In this document: in pieces, positions 8,032 to 19,154 of the stretch | Layout of the letters: each line of letters begins with the position of its first letter | Numbering within the stretch: position 1 is the first letter of the stretch | Source of the DNA: Hyphobacterium sp. SN044 | GTDB lineage: Bacteria; Pseudomonadota; Alphaproteobacteria; Caulobacterales; Maricaulaceae | NCBI RefSeq assembly: GCF_021864465.1 | Contig: NZ_JAKKUV010000011.1 | Location: 24,094-88,093, forward strand | Direction: 5' to 3' | DNA: 64,000 nt | Made by a program: the position numbers and the translations under genes | Notes under the pieces: model-generated | Databases searched by the model: none | What the model was told of the DNA's origin: nothing | The model's input: the letters and a program-made list of their open reading frames with translations, nothing else

Positions 8032-8397
8032 CTAAAGCAGGCCGGCCTGTTCCAGTTTCGATTGCAGGATTTCGCTGTCGAAGGGCTTCATGATGTATTC
8101 GTCGGCCCCGGCGCGCAGCGCTTCGGTGATCTTCTGCATGTCGTTTTCGGTGGTGCAGAAGACGACGACGGGATTGTCCCCGCCCGGCTCCCGCCTCAGC
8201 GCGGCCATGAAGTCCATGCCGTTCATCACCGGCATGTTCCAGTCGAGCAGGATGGCGTCCGGCATTCGGGCGCGGCACTTGTCGAGCGCTGCGGCGCCGT
8301 CACCGGCTTCGTCGCAATCGAACTGGAGGCCCTCCAGGATCCGCCGCGCCACCTTCCGGATCACACGCGAGTCATCCACGACCAGACAGGTCTTCAT
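8032..8397 (-). CDS. CheY-like single-domain response regulator
   Basis: This 121-aa receiver-only protein has D8/D9, phospho-acceptor D52 in LLDWNMPVMNG, T82/T83 and K104-P105. It has no output domain, so it works by protein contact, like CheY, DivK or CpdR. It lies between chpT and cheR in one orientation, 21 bases before cheR. The segment upstream (8451-8466) contains a CCGTT-N6-AACGG dyad that includes a TTAACC on the minus strand, a weak CtrA-like half-site. The chpT link suggests it could exchange phosphate with ChpT, but that is inference. Confidence 0.9.
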   Translation of the reverse strand: MKTCLVVDDSRVIRKVARRILEGLQFDCDEAGDGAAALDKCRARMPDAILLDWNMPVMNGMDFMAALRREPGGDNPVVVFCTTENDMQKITEALRAGADEYIMKPFDSEILQSKLEQAGLL

Positions 8398-8482
8398 CGT
8401 CCGTCTCCGTCCGGGCGCGTTGATGCGCCCGCCCGAAGATCAGACTGGAACCGTTTTGGTTAACGGGGGGTTGGCAGACGCC

Positions 8483-9169
8483 CTAAGCCGCTGCCTGCGC
8501 CGGGTTGGACACCAGGGCGACGAACTCGACCCGGTCCTCGCCGGACGTGGCCGAGGCCCGTCCGCCGGCCCCGCGTGCGATCAGGCCCGCATAGAAGGGC
8601 TGGATCGAGCGGCCGTCGAAACCGTCTTCCGGCTTCTGGCCTTCGAGCGCCGCGGCGTGTTTCGGATCGATCTTGGCTTTCATGCCCTCGGCGAGGACGC
8701 GCAGACGGGCCCCGCCGCCGCTTTCCGTCGCCTCGACCGTCACCGTGCCGCCGCGCGGAGCGGCCTCGATACCGAGAATGCAGAGATTGAGCAGGAGGCG
8801 CGCGGCGGATTTCTCCAGCGACGGCGCGGCGACCTTCCACACGAGTTCCGGCTTGACCGTGTTGAACAGTCCCGCGGCGAGACGTTTCAGTTCGAGACTG
8901 TCGATCATGCCGGGCGCAGAGCCGCCCGCGCCGAAGGCGAGCCGGGCGAATTCGAGCTTCGCCTGGGCCTGTTTGGCGCTTTCGCGGACCAGTTCCAGCG
9001 CGTCCTCGCGCATGTCCGCCGCATCCTCGTCATCGAGCACGGACAGGGCCGCACCGAGCGCGGCGACCGGGCTGACCAGGTCGTGGCAGAGCCTTGCGCA
9101 CAACAGCGCGGCAAGGTTCTCGGGAGACAGTTCGGCGGCCGAAATTTCGGCGGATTGTTCGGTCATCAT
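8483..9169 (-). CDS. chpT: histidine phosphotransferase ChpT
   Basis: ChpT passes phosphate from the hybrid kinase CckA to CtrA and CpdR. This 228-aa protein has the helical-hairpin signature LCARLCHDLVSPVAALG with H29 as the phosphorylated residue. A degenerate histidine-kinase-like C-terminal domain lacks clear ATP-binding boxes, as expected for ChpT. Its presence 3 kb from ctrA puts two steps of the phosphorelay in one neighbourhood. CckA and CpdR are not in the window. Two adjacent ATG codons (9169 and 9166) are both plausible starts. Confidence 0.93.
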   Translation of the reverse strand: MMTEQSAEISAAELSPENLAALLCARLCHDLVSPVAALGAALSVLDDEDAADMREDALELVRESAKQAQAKLEFARLAFGAGGSAPGMIDSLELKRLAAGLFNTVKPELVWKVAAPSLEKSAARLLLNLCILGIEAAPRGGTVTVEATESGGGARLRVLAEGMKAKIDPKHAAALEGQKPEDGFDGRSIQPFYAGLIARGAGGRASATSGEDRVEFVALVSNPAQAAA

Positions 9170-9360
9170 GTGCGTATCGATACCTGATTCCTGCGTCCGG
9201 GTGTGTTAATAAGTCCGCCGCAGGGGAGGCATACGCCTGCTGCGGGTAAGCACTTGGCAAGGATATTCCGTCAGGTCATTGTTCAGCTCGCGAGGCACGA
9301 GAGACGGGGTTTTGACCGCGCCCGGCGCGGTTCTTGCTCAAAACGAGTAGTTCAACAGCG

Positions 9361-9375
9361 TTAGCCATCCCTTAA
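9361..9375 (+). promoter_or_regulatory. CtrA-like box before the M23 peptidase gene
   Basis: TTAGCCATCCCTTAA is a TTAR-N7-TTAA element with one mismatch to the CtrA consensus. It lies 11 bases before the start codon, and a GANTC (GATTC, 9186-9190) lies further up. Its closeness to the start would favour repression. Confidence 0.35.
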
Positions 9376-9385
9376 GGGGACGACT

Positions 9386-10843
9386 ATGTCCGGATTCGAC
9401 GTTCATTCCGCCGATACCGCCCGACGCCACGGGCTTGCCATCGGTGCCAGCCTGATCCTTTCCGTGGTGCTGCTGGCCGGTCTCCTGATCAGCCGCTTCA
9501 GCGAAGGCAATGCCGCAGAACCGGCGCGCGACGAGTTCGCACCCTCGCTTTCCGTACTGGCCGCGGACACCGCCACGGCCGAGTCCGAAGCCTTCACCCA
9601 TTCCGTGTTCAACGAGAACGCCGTGTTCGCGGGGGGCTGTGTCGCCTGTCCGGCCGAGCGCCAGGCGATCACGGTCACGGTGCCGAGTGGCGGCACGCTG
9701 GCCGGTGTGCTGAACGCAGCGGGCGCGCCCAGCAATGACGTGAACCGCGCCGTCTACGCGCTCGACCCGGTCTATTCCGTGCGCCATCTGCGCGCGGGCC
9801 AGGAAATGACCGTCTATCTGGAAACCCCGGCGCTGCGCCAGATTTCCGCGGGCACCGAGGACGGCACCCGCCTCGCCGGCTTCTCCTTCCGCCCGGAGAG
9901 CGACCGCACCATCACCGTGGCGCGCCAGGCCGATGGCGGCTTCCGCGCCCGCGAACTGGTCGCCTCGCTCGAGCGCGAAATCGTCCGCGCCCAGGGCACG
10001 ATCAATTCCAGCCTCTATGTCGACGCGCTCGCCGCCGGCGCCACCGACCGCATCGTGGTCGAACTGGCCGGCGTGCTTGGCTATGCCATCGACTTCCAGC
10101 GTTCGATCCAGCCCGGCGACCAGTTCGACGTGGTGTTCGAGCGCTTCGTGTCGTCCTCCGGCGACGTCGTCCGCACCGGCGATATCGTCTATGTCGAGTT
10201 CGCCGGCCGGGGCGAACCGCTGGAATACTTCCTCTACGATCCGGGTGACGGGCCGGGCTATTACAATGGCGACGGCGAAAGCGCCGAGCGCTTCCTGATG
10301 GCCACCCCGATCAACGGTGCCCGCCTGTCCTCGCATTTCGGCATGCGCCGCCACCCGGTGCTCGGCTACAACCGCATGCACCGCGGGACGGACTTCGCCG
10401 CGCCGCGCGGCACGCCGATCTACGCCGCCGGCAATGGCGTCGTGATCCGCGCCAACCGCTTCGGCTCGTTCGGCAATTACGTCCGGATCCGCCACTCGAA
10501 CGGCTATGAAACCGCCTATGCGCACCTCAATGGTTTCGCCAGCGGCATCCAGGCCGGCACGCGGGTGCGTCAGGGCCAGACGATCGGCTATGTCGGCACG
10601 ACCGGCCGTTCCACCGGGCCGCACCTGCACTATGAAGTGCTGCTGAACGGCAACCAGGTGAACCCGATGTCGCTCGACCTGCCGACCGGCCGGACGCTGG
10701 AAGCGGGTGAATTGCCGGCCTTCCAGGCCGAGCGCGACCGGATCATCGCGATCCGCGACGGGGCCAGTGATGCGGCCGCCACCTCGCGCATTCCTGCCGC
10801 CCGCCTCGTTGCCCAGGGCGAGACGACGCACGGCGCGCAATAG
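9386..10843 (+). CDS. membrane-anchored M23-family metallopeptidase
   Basis: M23 (LytM) endopeptidases cleave peptidoglycan cross-bridges during growth and division. The 485-aa protein has one N-terminal membrane helix (about 17-36), a periplasmic region with a C85/C88 pair, a middle domain (about 95-300) like those in other alphaproteobacterial M23 proteins, and a C-terminal M23 domain. The zinc residues are intact: H332 and D336 in HRGTDFAAP, and H413/H415 in PHLHYE, so it should be catalytic rather than an EnvC-like activator. AAGGGGA precedes the start. A perfect terminator follows. Confidence 0.93.
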   Translation: MSGFDVHSADTARRHGLAIGASLILSVVLLAGLLISRFSEGNAAEPARDEFAPSLSVLAADTATAESEAFTHSVFNENAVFAGGCVACPAERQAITVTVPSGGTLAGVLNAAGAPSNDVNRAVYALDPVYSVRHLRAGQEMTVYLETPALRQISAGTEDGTRLAGFSFRPESDRTITVARQADGGFRARELVASLEREIVRAQGTINSSLYVDALAAGATDRIVVELAGVLGYAIDFQRSIQPGDQFDVVFERFVSSSGDVVRTGDIVYVEFAGRGEPLEYFLYDPGDGPGYYNGDGESAERFLMATPINGARLSSHFGMRRHPVLGYNRMHRGTDFAAPRGTPIYAAGNGVVIRANRFGSFGNYVRIRHSNGYETAYAHLNGFASGIQAGTRVRQGQTIGYVGTTGRSTGPHLHYEVLLNGNQVNPMSLDLPTGRTLEAGELPAFQAERDRIIAIRDGASDAAATSRIPAARLVAQGETTHGAQ

Positions 10844-10865
10844 CGCTCGGCATCTGTGAGTTGAA

Positions 10866-10898
10866 ACGGCCGGAGCAATGCTCCGGCCGTTTTGTTTT
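10866..10898 (+). terminator. Rho-independent terminator after the M23 peptidase gene
   Basis: ACGGCCGGAGC and GCTCCGGCCGT form a perfect 11-bp stem around an AAT loop, followed by TTTGTTTT. Confidence 0.92.
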
Positions 10899-10905
10899 GC
10901 GGTGT

Positions 10906-11022
10906 CTCGCCCTCCCCCTTGAGGGGAGGGCCGGGAGGCTGAGCGTCAGCCAGCCGACCGGGGTGGGGGGTGCCTTGTTTGCGGGTTCACCCCACCCCGC
11001 TCCCCTTCAAGAGGAGGGAAAA
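10906..11022. repeat. GC-rich palindromic intergenic repeat
   Basis: CCTCCCCCTTGAGGGGAGG and a partner near 10999-11020 (CTCCCCTTCAAGAGGAGGG) flank GGGGTGGGG and CACCCCACCCCG segments that pair with each other, giving one large inverted structure. The rest of the gap up to 11314 holds only the weak frame listed next. Confidence 0.6.
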
Positions 11023-11028
11023 CAGATA

Positions 11029-11175
11029 TCAGTCCCGCATGTCGTCGCGGAGCTCGACATATTGCCGCTCCCGGCTGACCGCGTCACCGGGATGAAAGTA
11101 GAGCGGACAGAAAGCGCGCGCCTTGACGGCCGCGGAACACGCACCTACATGCCGCGCCTCGGGTTTCGAAGGCAC
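11029..11175 (-). CDS. possible small protein, start uncertain
   Basis: The minus strand is open from 11283 to a TGA at 11029 but contains no upstream ATG. A GTG at 11175 would give 48 aa containing EARHVGACSAAVKARAFCPL and YFHPGDAVSRERQYVELRDD. The composition looks protein-like, with two Cys and ordered charged residues near the end. The ribosome site is weak (GAGCGG). It could be a real small gene, a gene with a non-ATG start, or a decayed fragment. I do not recognise it. Confidence 0.3.
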   Translation of the reverse strand: MPSKPEARHVGACSAAVKARAFCPLYFHPGDAVSRERQYVELRDDMRD

Positions 11176-11314
11176 CTGCCGCTCGCTCGGTGAATACCGC
11201 TGGTGAAGTCTTCGCGTACGCGTCCCTGTTTCGGTTTCCTTCCGGAGACATCCCGAAACGAAGGCAATGCGAGCCCCTTTGTCTCAGCGCGGATGTCCGT
11301 GGAAAGAGACTGAC

Positions 11315-11761
11315 ATGATGACGAAGACTTCTCCCCTTCCCTCACTCGAGGCCCTGAAGGCGCAGGCGCGCAATCTGCGTGGCTCGCTCGAGCGCGAAGG
11401 TAATTTCATCAAGCATGGCGAGGCGCTGGAATTCATCGCCGCGCAATACGGCTATCGCGACTGGAACACGCTGCACGCGGCCGTCGGCAATGCGCCGCGC
11501 GGCGAACTGGCGGTCGGGTCGAAGGTCAGCGGGGCCTATCTGGGCCAGCCCTTCACCGGCACGATCCTGTCATTGACCGCGCTCGGCGGCGGGACGCATT
11601 TCCGCGTCGCGCTCGATCTCGACGCGGCGGTGGACGTGGTGCGGTTCGACAGCTTCTCGGCCTTCCGCAAGCGGATCAATGGCACGGTCGACAAGCGTGG
11701 GATATCCCATGCCCATACATCCGACGGAACGCCGCATCTCGTGATCGAGGTCGCGGGGTAG
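11315..11761 (+). CDS. glyoxalase-superfamily-like small protein
   Basis: The 148-aa protein opens with LEALKAQARNLRGSLEREGN, followed by GEALEFIAAQYGYRDWNTLHA. This is the short helical motif found in proteins annotated as 'glyoxalase superfamily protein' in Proteobacteria. The second half is a beta-rich segment with no metal-binding motif I can identify. The ATG at 11315 is preferred to an upstream in-frame start because GGAAAGAGA lies just before it. The name does not imply glyoxalase activity. Confidence 0.75.
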   Translation: MMTKTSPLPSLEALKAQARNLRGSLEREGNFIKHGEALEFIAAQYGYRDWNTLHAAVGNAPRGELAVGSKVSGAYLGQPFTGTILSLTALGGGTHFRVALDLDAAVDVVRFDSFSAFRKRINGTVDKRGISHAHTSDGTPHLVIEVAG

Positions 11762-11767
11762 CTTGTC

Positions 11768-11880
11768 TCCTCGTCGTTCGAGGCTCCCCCGGATTCGATC
11801 CGGGGGAGCACCTCAGGATGAGGAGATAGATAGTTGACCCTCATGCTGAGGTGCCCCGAAGGGGCCTCGAAGCACGAGGG
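11768..11880. repeat. palindromic intergenic repeat
   Basis: Between two convergent genes lie CTCCCCCGGATTCGATCCGG (a hairpin running on into GGGAG) and a pair of segments (CACCTCAGGATGAGGAG; CTCATGCTGAGGTGCC with CGAAGCACGAGGG) that form further inverted structures. These resemble dispersed alphaproteobacterial REP elements. Here they may end both transcripts. Confidence 0.5.
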
Positions 11881-11887
11881 TACTCCG

Positions 11888-14512
<2,625 letters not shown>

Positions 14513-14594
14513 AGCGGACGTATCTCCCGGAAACGGCAAGAAACGGTGAAGGCCGCCGCCCCATACGGGCACGGACGACCTCCGGTCACGCTGG

Positions 14595-14623
14595 ATTTAG
14601 GTGTGACTTATGGGCCACACAAG
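14595..14623 (-). promoter_or_regulatory. possible RpoH-type promoter for clpB
   Basis: On the minus strand CTTGTG (14623-14618) and CTAAAT (14600-14595) are 17 bases apart, near the alphaproteobacterial heat-shock pattern CTTGAA / CYTATNT. The match is partial. Heat-shock control of clpB is the family norm. Confidence 0.3.
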
Positions 14624-14640
14624 GGGCAGGCCCTGGGAAA

Positions 14641-15375
14641 TCAGGCGGCTTCGTCAGCCGAGGGCTTGCGGCCGTCGGCTGCATCGCTCGCGGCATCAAG
14701 CGCGGCCTGCGCCTCGTCGCTCGCGGCCTTCTTCGGCGGACGGCCCCGGCGCTTGGGACGCGGCTGTTCCTCGCCCGAATCCTGATTGCCGGACGCCGAC
14801 TGCTCGGCTTCGGGATCGACGACTTTCAGCGGGTCATGGCCCTCGTCGCGATTGCGCGGGCGGCGGGAGCGGCGCGGACGGGAATCGCCATCATCGCCCT
14901 CGTCGTCATTGCCGCCACGATTGTCCTCGCGATTGTCGTCGCGGTAGAGGCGATTGTTGCGCACGCCGCGGTCACCGCGATTGTCGCGATCCCCCCGGTT
15001 GTCGCGGTTGCCGCGATTGTCGGGGTTGTTGTCGTTGTCATCGCGATCGTCATCATCGTCGCGATGGCGGCCGCGTTGGTCGTGCTGGTAGCCGCCGTTA
15101 TTGCCGCTTTGGCGATCGTCGTCGCTGTCGTCGCGATTATTCCGCTGCGGCTGGTTCAGCTGCATGATGCGGAAATAGTGCTCGGCGTGCTGCAGCAGGT
15201 TCTCCGCACGCACCCGATCGCCGGACGACGCCGCGTCCCGGGCCAGCTGGGAGTATTTCTCGTAGATTGTCGCGGGGTTGCCGCGGATCTTCACCTCCGG
15301 ACCGTTGCTCTCGTAAGAACGATTCGGATTGCCTCCGCCGGACTTGCCCCGGCCGCGACCACGTTGACGCTTCAT
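14641..15375 (-). CDS. DUF4167 protein with RNA/DNA-binding-like tail
   Basis: The 244-aa protein starts with a basic RG-rich segment, followed by DUF4167: GPEVKIRGNPATIYEKYSQL and onward through about residue 70. After it comes a very low-complexity Asp/Asn/Arg/Gly region with DNRGDR-like repeats (about 78-180) and an AT-hook-like PKRRGRPPKK near 210. DUF4167 is confined to alphaproteobacteria, and its position beside prmC-prfA is common. A role in RNA metabolism is suspected from composition only. Confidence 0.88.
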   Translation of the reverse strand: MKRQRGRGRGKSGGGNPNRSYESNGPEVKIRGNPATIYEKYSQLARDAASSGDRVRAENLLQHAEHYFRIMQLNQPQRNNRDDSDDDRQSGNNGGYQHDQRGRHRDDDDDRDDNDNNPDNRGNRDNRGDRDNRGDRGVRNNRLYRDDNREDNRGGNDDEGDDGDSRPRRSRRPRNRDEGHDPLKVVDPEAEQSASGNQDSGEEQPRPKRRGRPPKKAASDEAQAALDAASDAADGRKPSADEAA

Positions 15376-15561
15376 GCCTGCCTGACCTCGTCGATTAGGC
15401 TGTCTGTTCCTGGCAAGGTTCCGCGCACTAATCGCGCTGAAACCGGTACGCCGGTAATGTGACGGTTCTTTCGGATTGCAAGGGCCGGATCAATCGCAGG
15501 TCGGTGCTCTATCCGGCCGCGACAGTCCCCCGTCTGGCGCGTACCGCCTGCTCGGTTCAAT

Positions 15562-15590
15562 ACCTAGACTGCATTGCGCGGGGCTGACAA
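15562..15590 (-). promoter_or_regulatory. candidate promoter for the DUF4167 gene
   Basis: TTGTCA (15590-15585) and CTAGGT (15567-15562) on the minus strand are 17 bases apart, about 190 bases before the DUF4167 start. The rest of the gap from 15376 to 15608 shows nothing else I can name. Confidence 0.3.
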
Positions 15591-15608
15591 GCGCTTTTAT
15601 CCGTTCCT

Positions 15609-16463
15609 TCACTTGGGTTTCAGTGCCGAAACCACGCGGTCATTTCCGCCCAGATCGCGGCGGATCGCCATACCGGTGAAGCCGGCCTCGCCCGCGAGCG
15701 CGCTGACCGAAGCCGCCTGATCGAAGCCGATCTCGACCGCCATGGGCGCGCCAGGCTTCAGGATCCGGAAAAGTTCAGGCAGCAGGACGCGGTAGGCATC
15801 GAGCCCGTCTTCGCCGCCGTCCAGGGCCAGCGCGGGGTCATGGTCCCGCACTTCGGGCTCCAGCCCGGCAATGACCGCGGTCGCGATATAGGGCGGGTTG
15901 GACACGGCAAGATCGAAGTCACCGCCCCTCAGACCATCCACCCAGCTTGTCTGACGGAAGCTTGAGCGGCCATCGAGCCCGTTTCGCACTGCATTGCGTT
16001 CGGCGATCGTCAACGCCGCCGGGCTGACATCGGTGCCGATCCCGTAGGCGTTCGGGCGCTCCTTCAGGATGGCCAGCAGGACCGCGCCTGATCCCGTGCC
16101 GACATCGAGGACGCGCTGGATCCCGGAGGCCGAGGGCATCAGGTCGAGCGCAGTCTCGACCAGCGTTTCGGTATCGGTGCGCGGGATCAGCACGTCCGGC
16201 GAGACTTCGAGGTCGAGCGTCCAGAAGGGCTGATTACCGAGAATGTGCGCCAGCGGCTCTCGCGCCAGACGGCGCGCTGCCATCGCCTCCAGGCGGTCGG
16301 CCTCGTCAGTGGTGAATTCCCGGTGCCCCTCGGCGATCAGGCTGGCGCCTTCAAGACCGGTGGCGGCGGCCAGGAGGTATTTCGCCTCGATCGCGGCGTC
16401 GGCGATCCCGGCGGTCTCGAGCCGCGCGGCGAGGTCGCGCCGGGCCTCGTTCAGCGACGTCAT
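15609..16463 (-). CDS. prmC: release-factor glutamine methyltransferase PrmC
   Basis: PrmC (HemK) methylates the glutamine of the GGQ loop of release factors. The 284-aa protein has the N-terminal helical bundle and a SAM fold with VLDVGTGSGAVLLA. The NPPY motif (SNPPYIATAVI) binds the glutamine substrate. The ATG at 16463 overlaps the stop of the MOSC gene (ATGA, 16460-16463), which decides the start against a longer frame. It belongs to the prfA-MOSC-prmC unit, so enzyme and substrate are co-transcribed. Confidence 0.96.
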   Translation of the reverse strand: MTSLNEARRDLAARLETAGIADAAIEAKYLLAAATGLEGASLIAEGHREFTTDEADRLEAMAARRLAREPLAHILGNQPFWTLDLEVSPDVLIPRTDTETLVETALDLMPSASGIQRVLDVGTGSGAVLLAILKERPNAYGIGTDVSPAALTIAERNAVRNGLDGRSSFRQTSWVDGLRGGDFDLAVSNPPYIATAVIAGLEPEVRDHDPALALDGGEDGLDAYRVLLPELFRILKPGAPMAVEIGFDQAASVSALAGEAGFTGMAIRRDLGGNDRVVSALKPK

Positions 16464-17218
16464 GCGATCGCCGCATCGCCGACCGCGACGCGGCCGCCGC
16501 GCGTGACGCGGGCATAGAGGCCGCAATCACGGTGGCCGTAGAGCCGCATCAATTCCGGGACGGTGTCGATATCACGCGCCGCGGTGTGCGGGTTCACGTG
16601 GGTCGCCGTACAGCGCTCGATCGGCTTGATGCCGGTCAGGACGGTCTCGCCGATCCGGATCTCGCGTTCCGCCATGTCCAGTTCTGACCAGGCCGGCCAG
16701 TCCTCGACCATGATATTGCCGCGGAAACGCGCCGGGTCGACCGGACGGCCGAGCTTCGCTTCGAGATCGCGCAGGCTTTCCAGATTGATGATCGAGACGA
16801 AGCCGGAGCGGGAATCCATGAAGCGGTGCGCATCCGGCGCGGCGAGGACTTTCAGGGGGCCGGACACGGCATCGCCGAGTACCCCCTTCAGCCAGATAGC
16901 GAACATCTGCTGGCCGGCCTCGCCCTCCAGATCGGCGGTGATCTCGCCGAAATCGGGATGCCAGGCGATCAGTTCGCCGGTGTCGTCGTCATAGCGCGTG
17001 CGGACCGCGGCGACTTCCGGCAGGCGGGCGAGCACGGTGAAGCGCATCTTGGAGATATGCTGCGGGTCGGCGGGGTCGAAGCCGGAAGGGCCATCCTCCA
17101 CCGCGAACATGCGGTCCCCCGGGAAGTGCGCATCTGCAGTCAGGGTCGCGGCATCGAGCGGTTCCGGCGTGAAGCCCTTGACCGGATGGCGGGCGAGCGC
17201 GGCGACCCGCCCGGTCAT
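16460..17218 (-). CDS. MOSC-domain protein
   Basis: This 252-aa protein has an N-terminal beta-barrel part ([15 protein letters not shown]) and a MOSC sulfurase C-terminal domain ending in [20 protein letters not shown]. The likely sulfur-carrying cysteine lies in the [17 protein letters not shown] region. MOSC proteins handle sulfur transfer to, or binding of, molybdenum cofactor. The exact role is unknown. Four-base overlaps join it to prfA upstream and prmC downstream. Confidence 0.88.
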   Translation of the reverse strand: MTGRVAALARHPVKGFTPEPLDAATLTADAHFPGDRMFAVEDGPSGFDPADPQHISKMRFTVLARLPEVAAVRTRYDDDTGELIAWHPDFGEITADLEGEAGQQMFAIWLKGVLGDAVSGPLKVLAAPDAHRFMDSRSGFVSIINLESLRDLEAKLGRPVDPARFRGNIMVEDWPAWSELDMAEREIRIGETVLTGIKPIERCTATHVNPHTAARDIDTVPELMRLYGHRDCGLYARVTRGGRVAVGDAAIA

Positions 17219-18285
17219 GCCTCCTCCAGCGCGGCGAGGCGCGCGGCCTCGTCCTCCGCGATCAGGGCGGAGACGATGTCGTCGAGCGCTTCGCCCGACA
17301 GCACGGCGTCCAGCTTCTGCAGGGTCAGGCCGATACGATGATCGGTGACGCGGCTCTGCGGGAAATTGTAGGTGCGGATTTTCTCCGAGCGGTCGCCGGA
17401 ACCGACCTGGCCCTTGCGGGCGGCGGCGCGGGCGGCGTCCTTTTCGGAGCGTTCCTTCTCGTAGAGGCGCGCCTTCAGCACCTGCATCGCCTTGGCGCGG
17501 TTCTGGTGCTGCGACTTCTCCGCCGAGACAACGACAATGCCGGTCGGCAAGTGGGTGATGCGGACCGCGGATTCGGTCTTGTTCACGTGCTGGCCGCCGG
17601 CGCCGGAGGCGCGCATCGTGTCGATGCGGATGTCCTCGTCCTTGACGTCGATATCGACTTCTTCCGGTTCGGGCAGGATCGCGACGGTCGCCGCCGAGGT
17701 ATGGATGCGCCCGCTGGCTTCGGTGGCGGGCACGCGCTGGACCCGGTGGACGCCGGATTCGAACTTCATGCGGCCGAACACGCCATTGCCGGACACCGAG
17801 GCGATCACTTCCTTGAAGCCGCCGGCATCGCCTTCGCTCTCGGAAATGACCTCGAAACTCCAGCCCTGCTTTTCGGCATAGCGCTTGTACATGGCGAAGA
17901 GGTCGCCCGCGAACAGCGCGGCCTCGTCACCGCCCGTGCCAGCGCGGATTTCAAGGACGGCGTCGGCGGCGTCATCCTTGTCCTTCGGCAGCAGCATGCG
18001 GGCCATTTCGGCCTCAAGCTGCGGCAGGCGCTTCTTCAGCGCATAGAATTCCTCTTCGGCGAGCGCGGCCATTTCCGCGTCGTCGCCGTCCATCATCGCT
18101 TCGAGATCGTCGAGCTCGGCGCGCGCCTCGTGCAGGGCGATCGCCTTCTCGGCGACGGGCTTCAGCTCGGCATGTTCCTTCGACAGGCGGACGATCTCGT
18201 CGGGGTCGCCGGCCGCGCCGAGGCGGGCCTCGACTTCCTCGAAGCGGTCAATGACCTGGCGGAGACGGGTTTCGGGTGCGTGCAT
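17215..18285 (-). CDS. prfA: peptide chain release factor 1
   Basis: RF1 ends translation at UAA and UAG. The 356-aa protein has the catalytic loop [15 protein letters not shown] and the PAT tripeptide ([13 protein letters not shown]) matching the PxT stop-codon reader of RF1 rather than the SPF of RF2. Length is normal. It leads the three-gene unit ending with prmC, which modifies the GGQ glutamine. The Sel1-repeat gene upstream is divergent. Confidence 0.97.
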   Translation of the reverse strand: MHAPETRLRQVIDRFEEVEARLGAAGDPDEIVRLSKEHAELKPVAEKAIALHEARAELDDLEAMMDGDDAEMAALAEEEFYALKKRLPQLEAEMARMLLPKDKDDAADAVLEIRAGTGGDEAALFAGDLFAMYKRYAEKQGWSFEVISESEGDAGGFKEVIASVSGNGVFGRMKFESGVHRVQRVPATEASGRIHTSAATVAILPEPEEVDIDVKDEDIRIDTMRASGAGGQHVNKTESAVRITHLPTGIVVVSAEKSQHQNRAKAMQVLKARLYEKERSEKDAARAAARKGQVGSGDRSEKIRTYNFPQSRVTDHRIGLTLQKLDAVLSGEALDDIVSALIAEDEAARLAALEEA

Positions 18286-18395
18286 GCGCGGGTTGATAGC
18301 GGGAAATGCGCGGCAACGGAATGTGCTTACTTCAGCGACTCGCCAGCCGCGACAGGCTTGCTAAACTGCGCCTTGGGGGAGAGGGGGACGAAACG

Positions 18396-19154
18396 ATGCT
18401 GCGCGCCTTGATGGCCTTGGCCGTGACACTGGTGACCGCGACGCTGATCGTCGGGTGGCTGGAGTTCACGCGCGAGCCCGAGGTCGAGATCGTCGAATTC
18501 ACCCCGCCGACCGAGGAAGAGAAGGAAGCCGACGCGTTCGAAGGCCCAGTCTTCTTCGAGGACGAGCGGCTGGCGCGTGCGGCCCGTTGCACGGTCAATG
18601 ACATGGCGCTGTCGGACGGGCTCTCCAACGAATGGTGGGCCCGGTTCAACGCCATGGACAGTGACGCGGCCCTGGTCGCGCAGATCGAAGCCGAGGCCGA
18701 GGCGGGCAGTGTCGAAGCGATGGAACTCATCGCCTTCCATCTCGCCCAGGGCGGCGAAAGCGAGGCGCACCGGGCGCGCGGCTGGATGATGCGCGCCGCG
18801 GAAGCCGGCAGCGTCGCTGCGATCAACGAGATCGGCTACAGCTACACCCATGGCTCGCTCGGAAACGAGCGCGACGTCGAGGCGGGCGCCGAATGGCTGA
18901 TCCGCGCCATGGAGGCGGGCGACCCGCTGGCCGCGAGCAATCTGGCGAACCTCTATGCCGAGGGCGAGATCGATCCGCCGGACGGCATGGATGCGCAGGC
19001 GGCCTCGCTGGAGGCGCACCTCGTGTCGGCGGCCGGATGCTATCCGCCCAGTCTCGAAGTGATCTCCGACCGGCTGAAACGCGGCCGCGGCGTGCCGCGC
19101 AACCTCGAAGCCGCCGGCTGGATCGACCGCAATCTGCGCATCTACCGGAACTAG
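18396..19154 (+). CDS. membrane-anchored Sel1-repeat protein
   Basis: The 252-aa protein has one N-terminal membrane helix (MLRALMALAVTLVTATLIVG), an acidic linker and then Sel1-like alpha-helical repeats such as AMELIAFHLAQGG and AASNLANLYAEGE. These form a protein-binding superhelix, probably in the periplasm. The ATG at 18396 is chosen because GAGGGGGA lies just upstream and the signal anchor begins at once. Partner and role are unknown. Its TAG overlaps the TAG of the convergent MAPEG gene in one CTAG. Confidence 0.8.
   Translation: MLRALMALAVTLVTATLIVGWLEFTREPEVEIVEFTPPTEEEKEADAFEGPVFFEDERLARAARCTVNDMALSDGLSNEWWARFNAMDSDAALVAQIEAEAEAGSVEAMELIAFHLAQGGESEAHRARGWMMRAAEAGSVAAINEIGYSYTHGSLGNERDVEAGAEWLIRAMEAGDPLAASNLANLYAEGEIDPPDGMDAQAASLEAHLVSAAGCYPPSLEVISDRLKRGRGVPRNLEAAGWIDRNLRIYRN

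Noticed and set aside
14820-15140. tandem-repeat or CRISPR-like array
   Set aside because: The repeats are short, irregular and in frame with the Asp/Arg/Asn/Gly codons of the DUF4167 protein; there are no spacers of even length.
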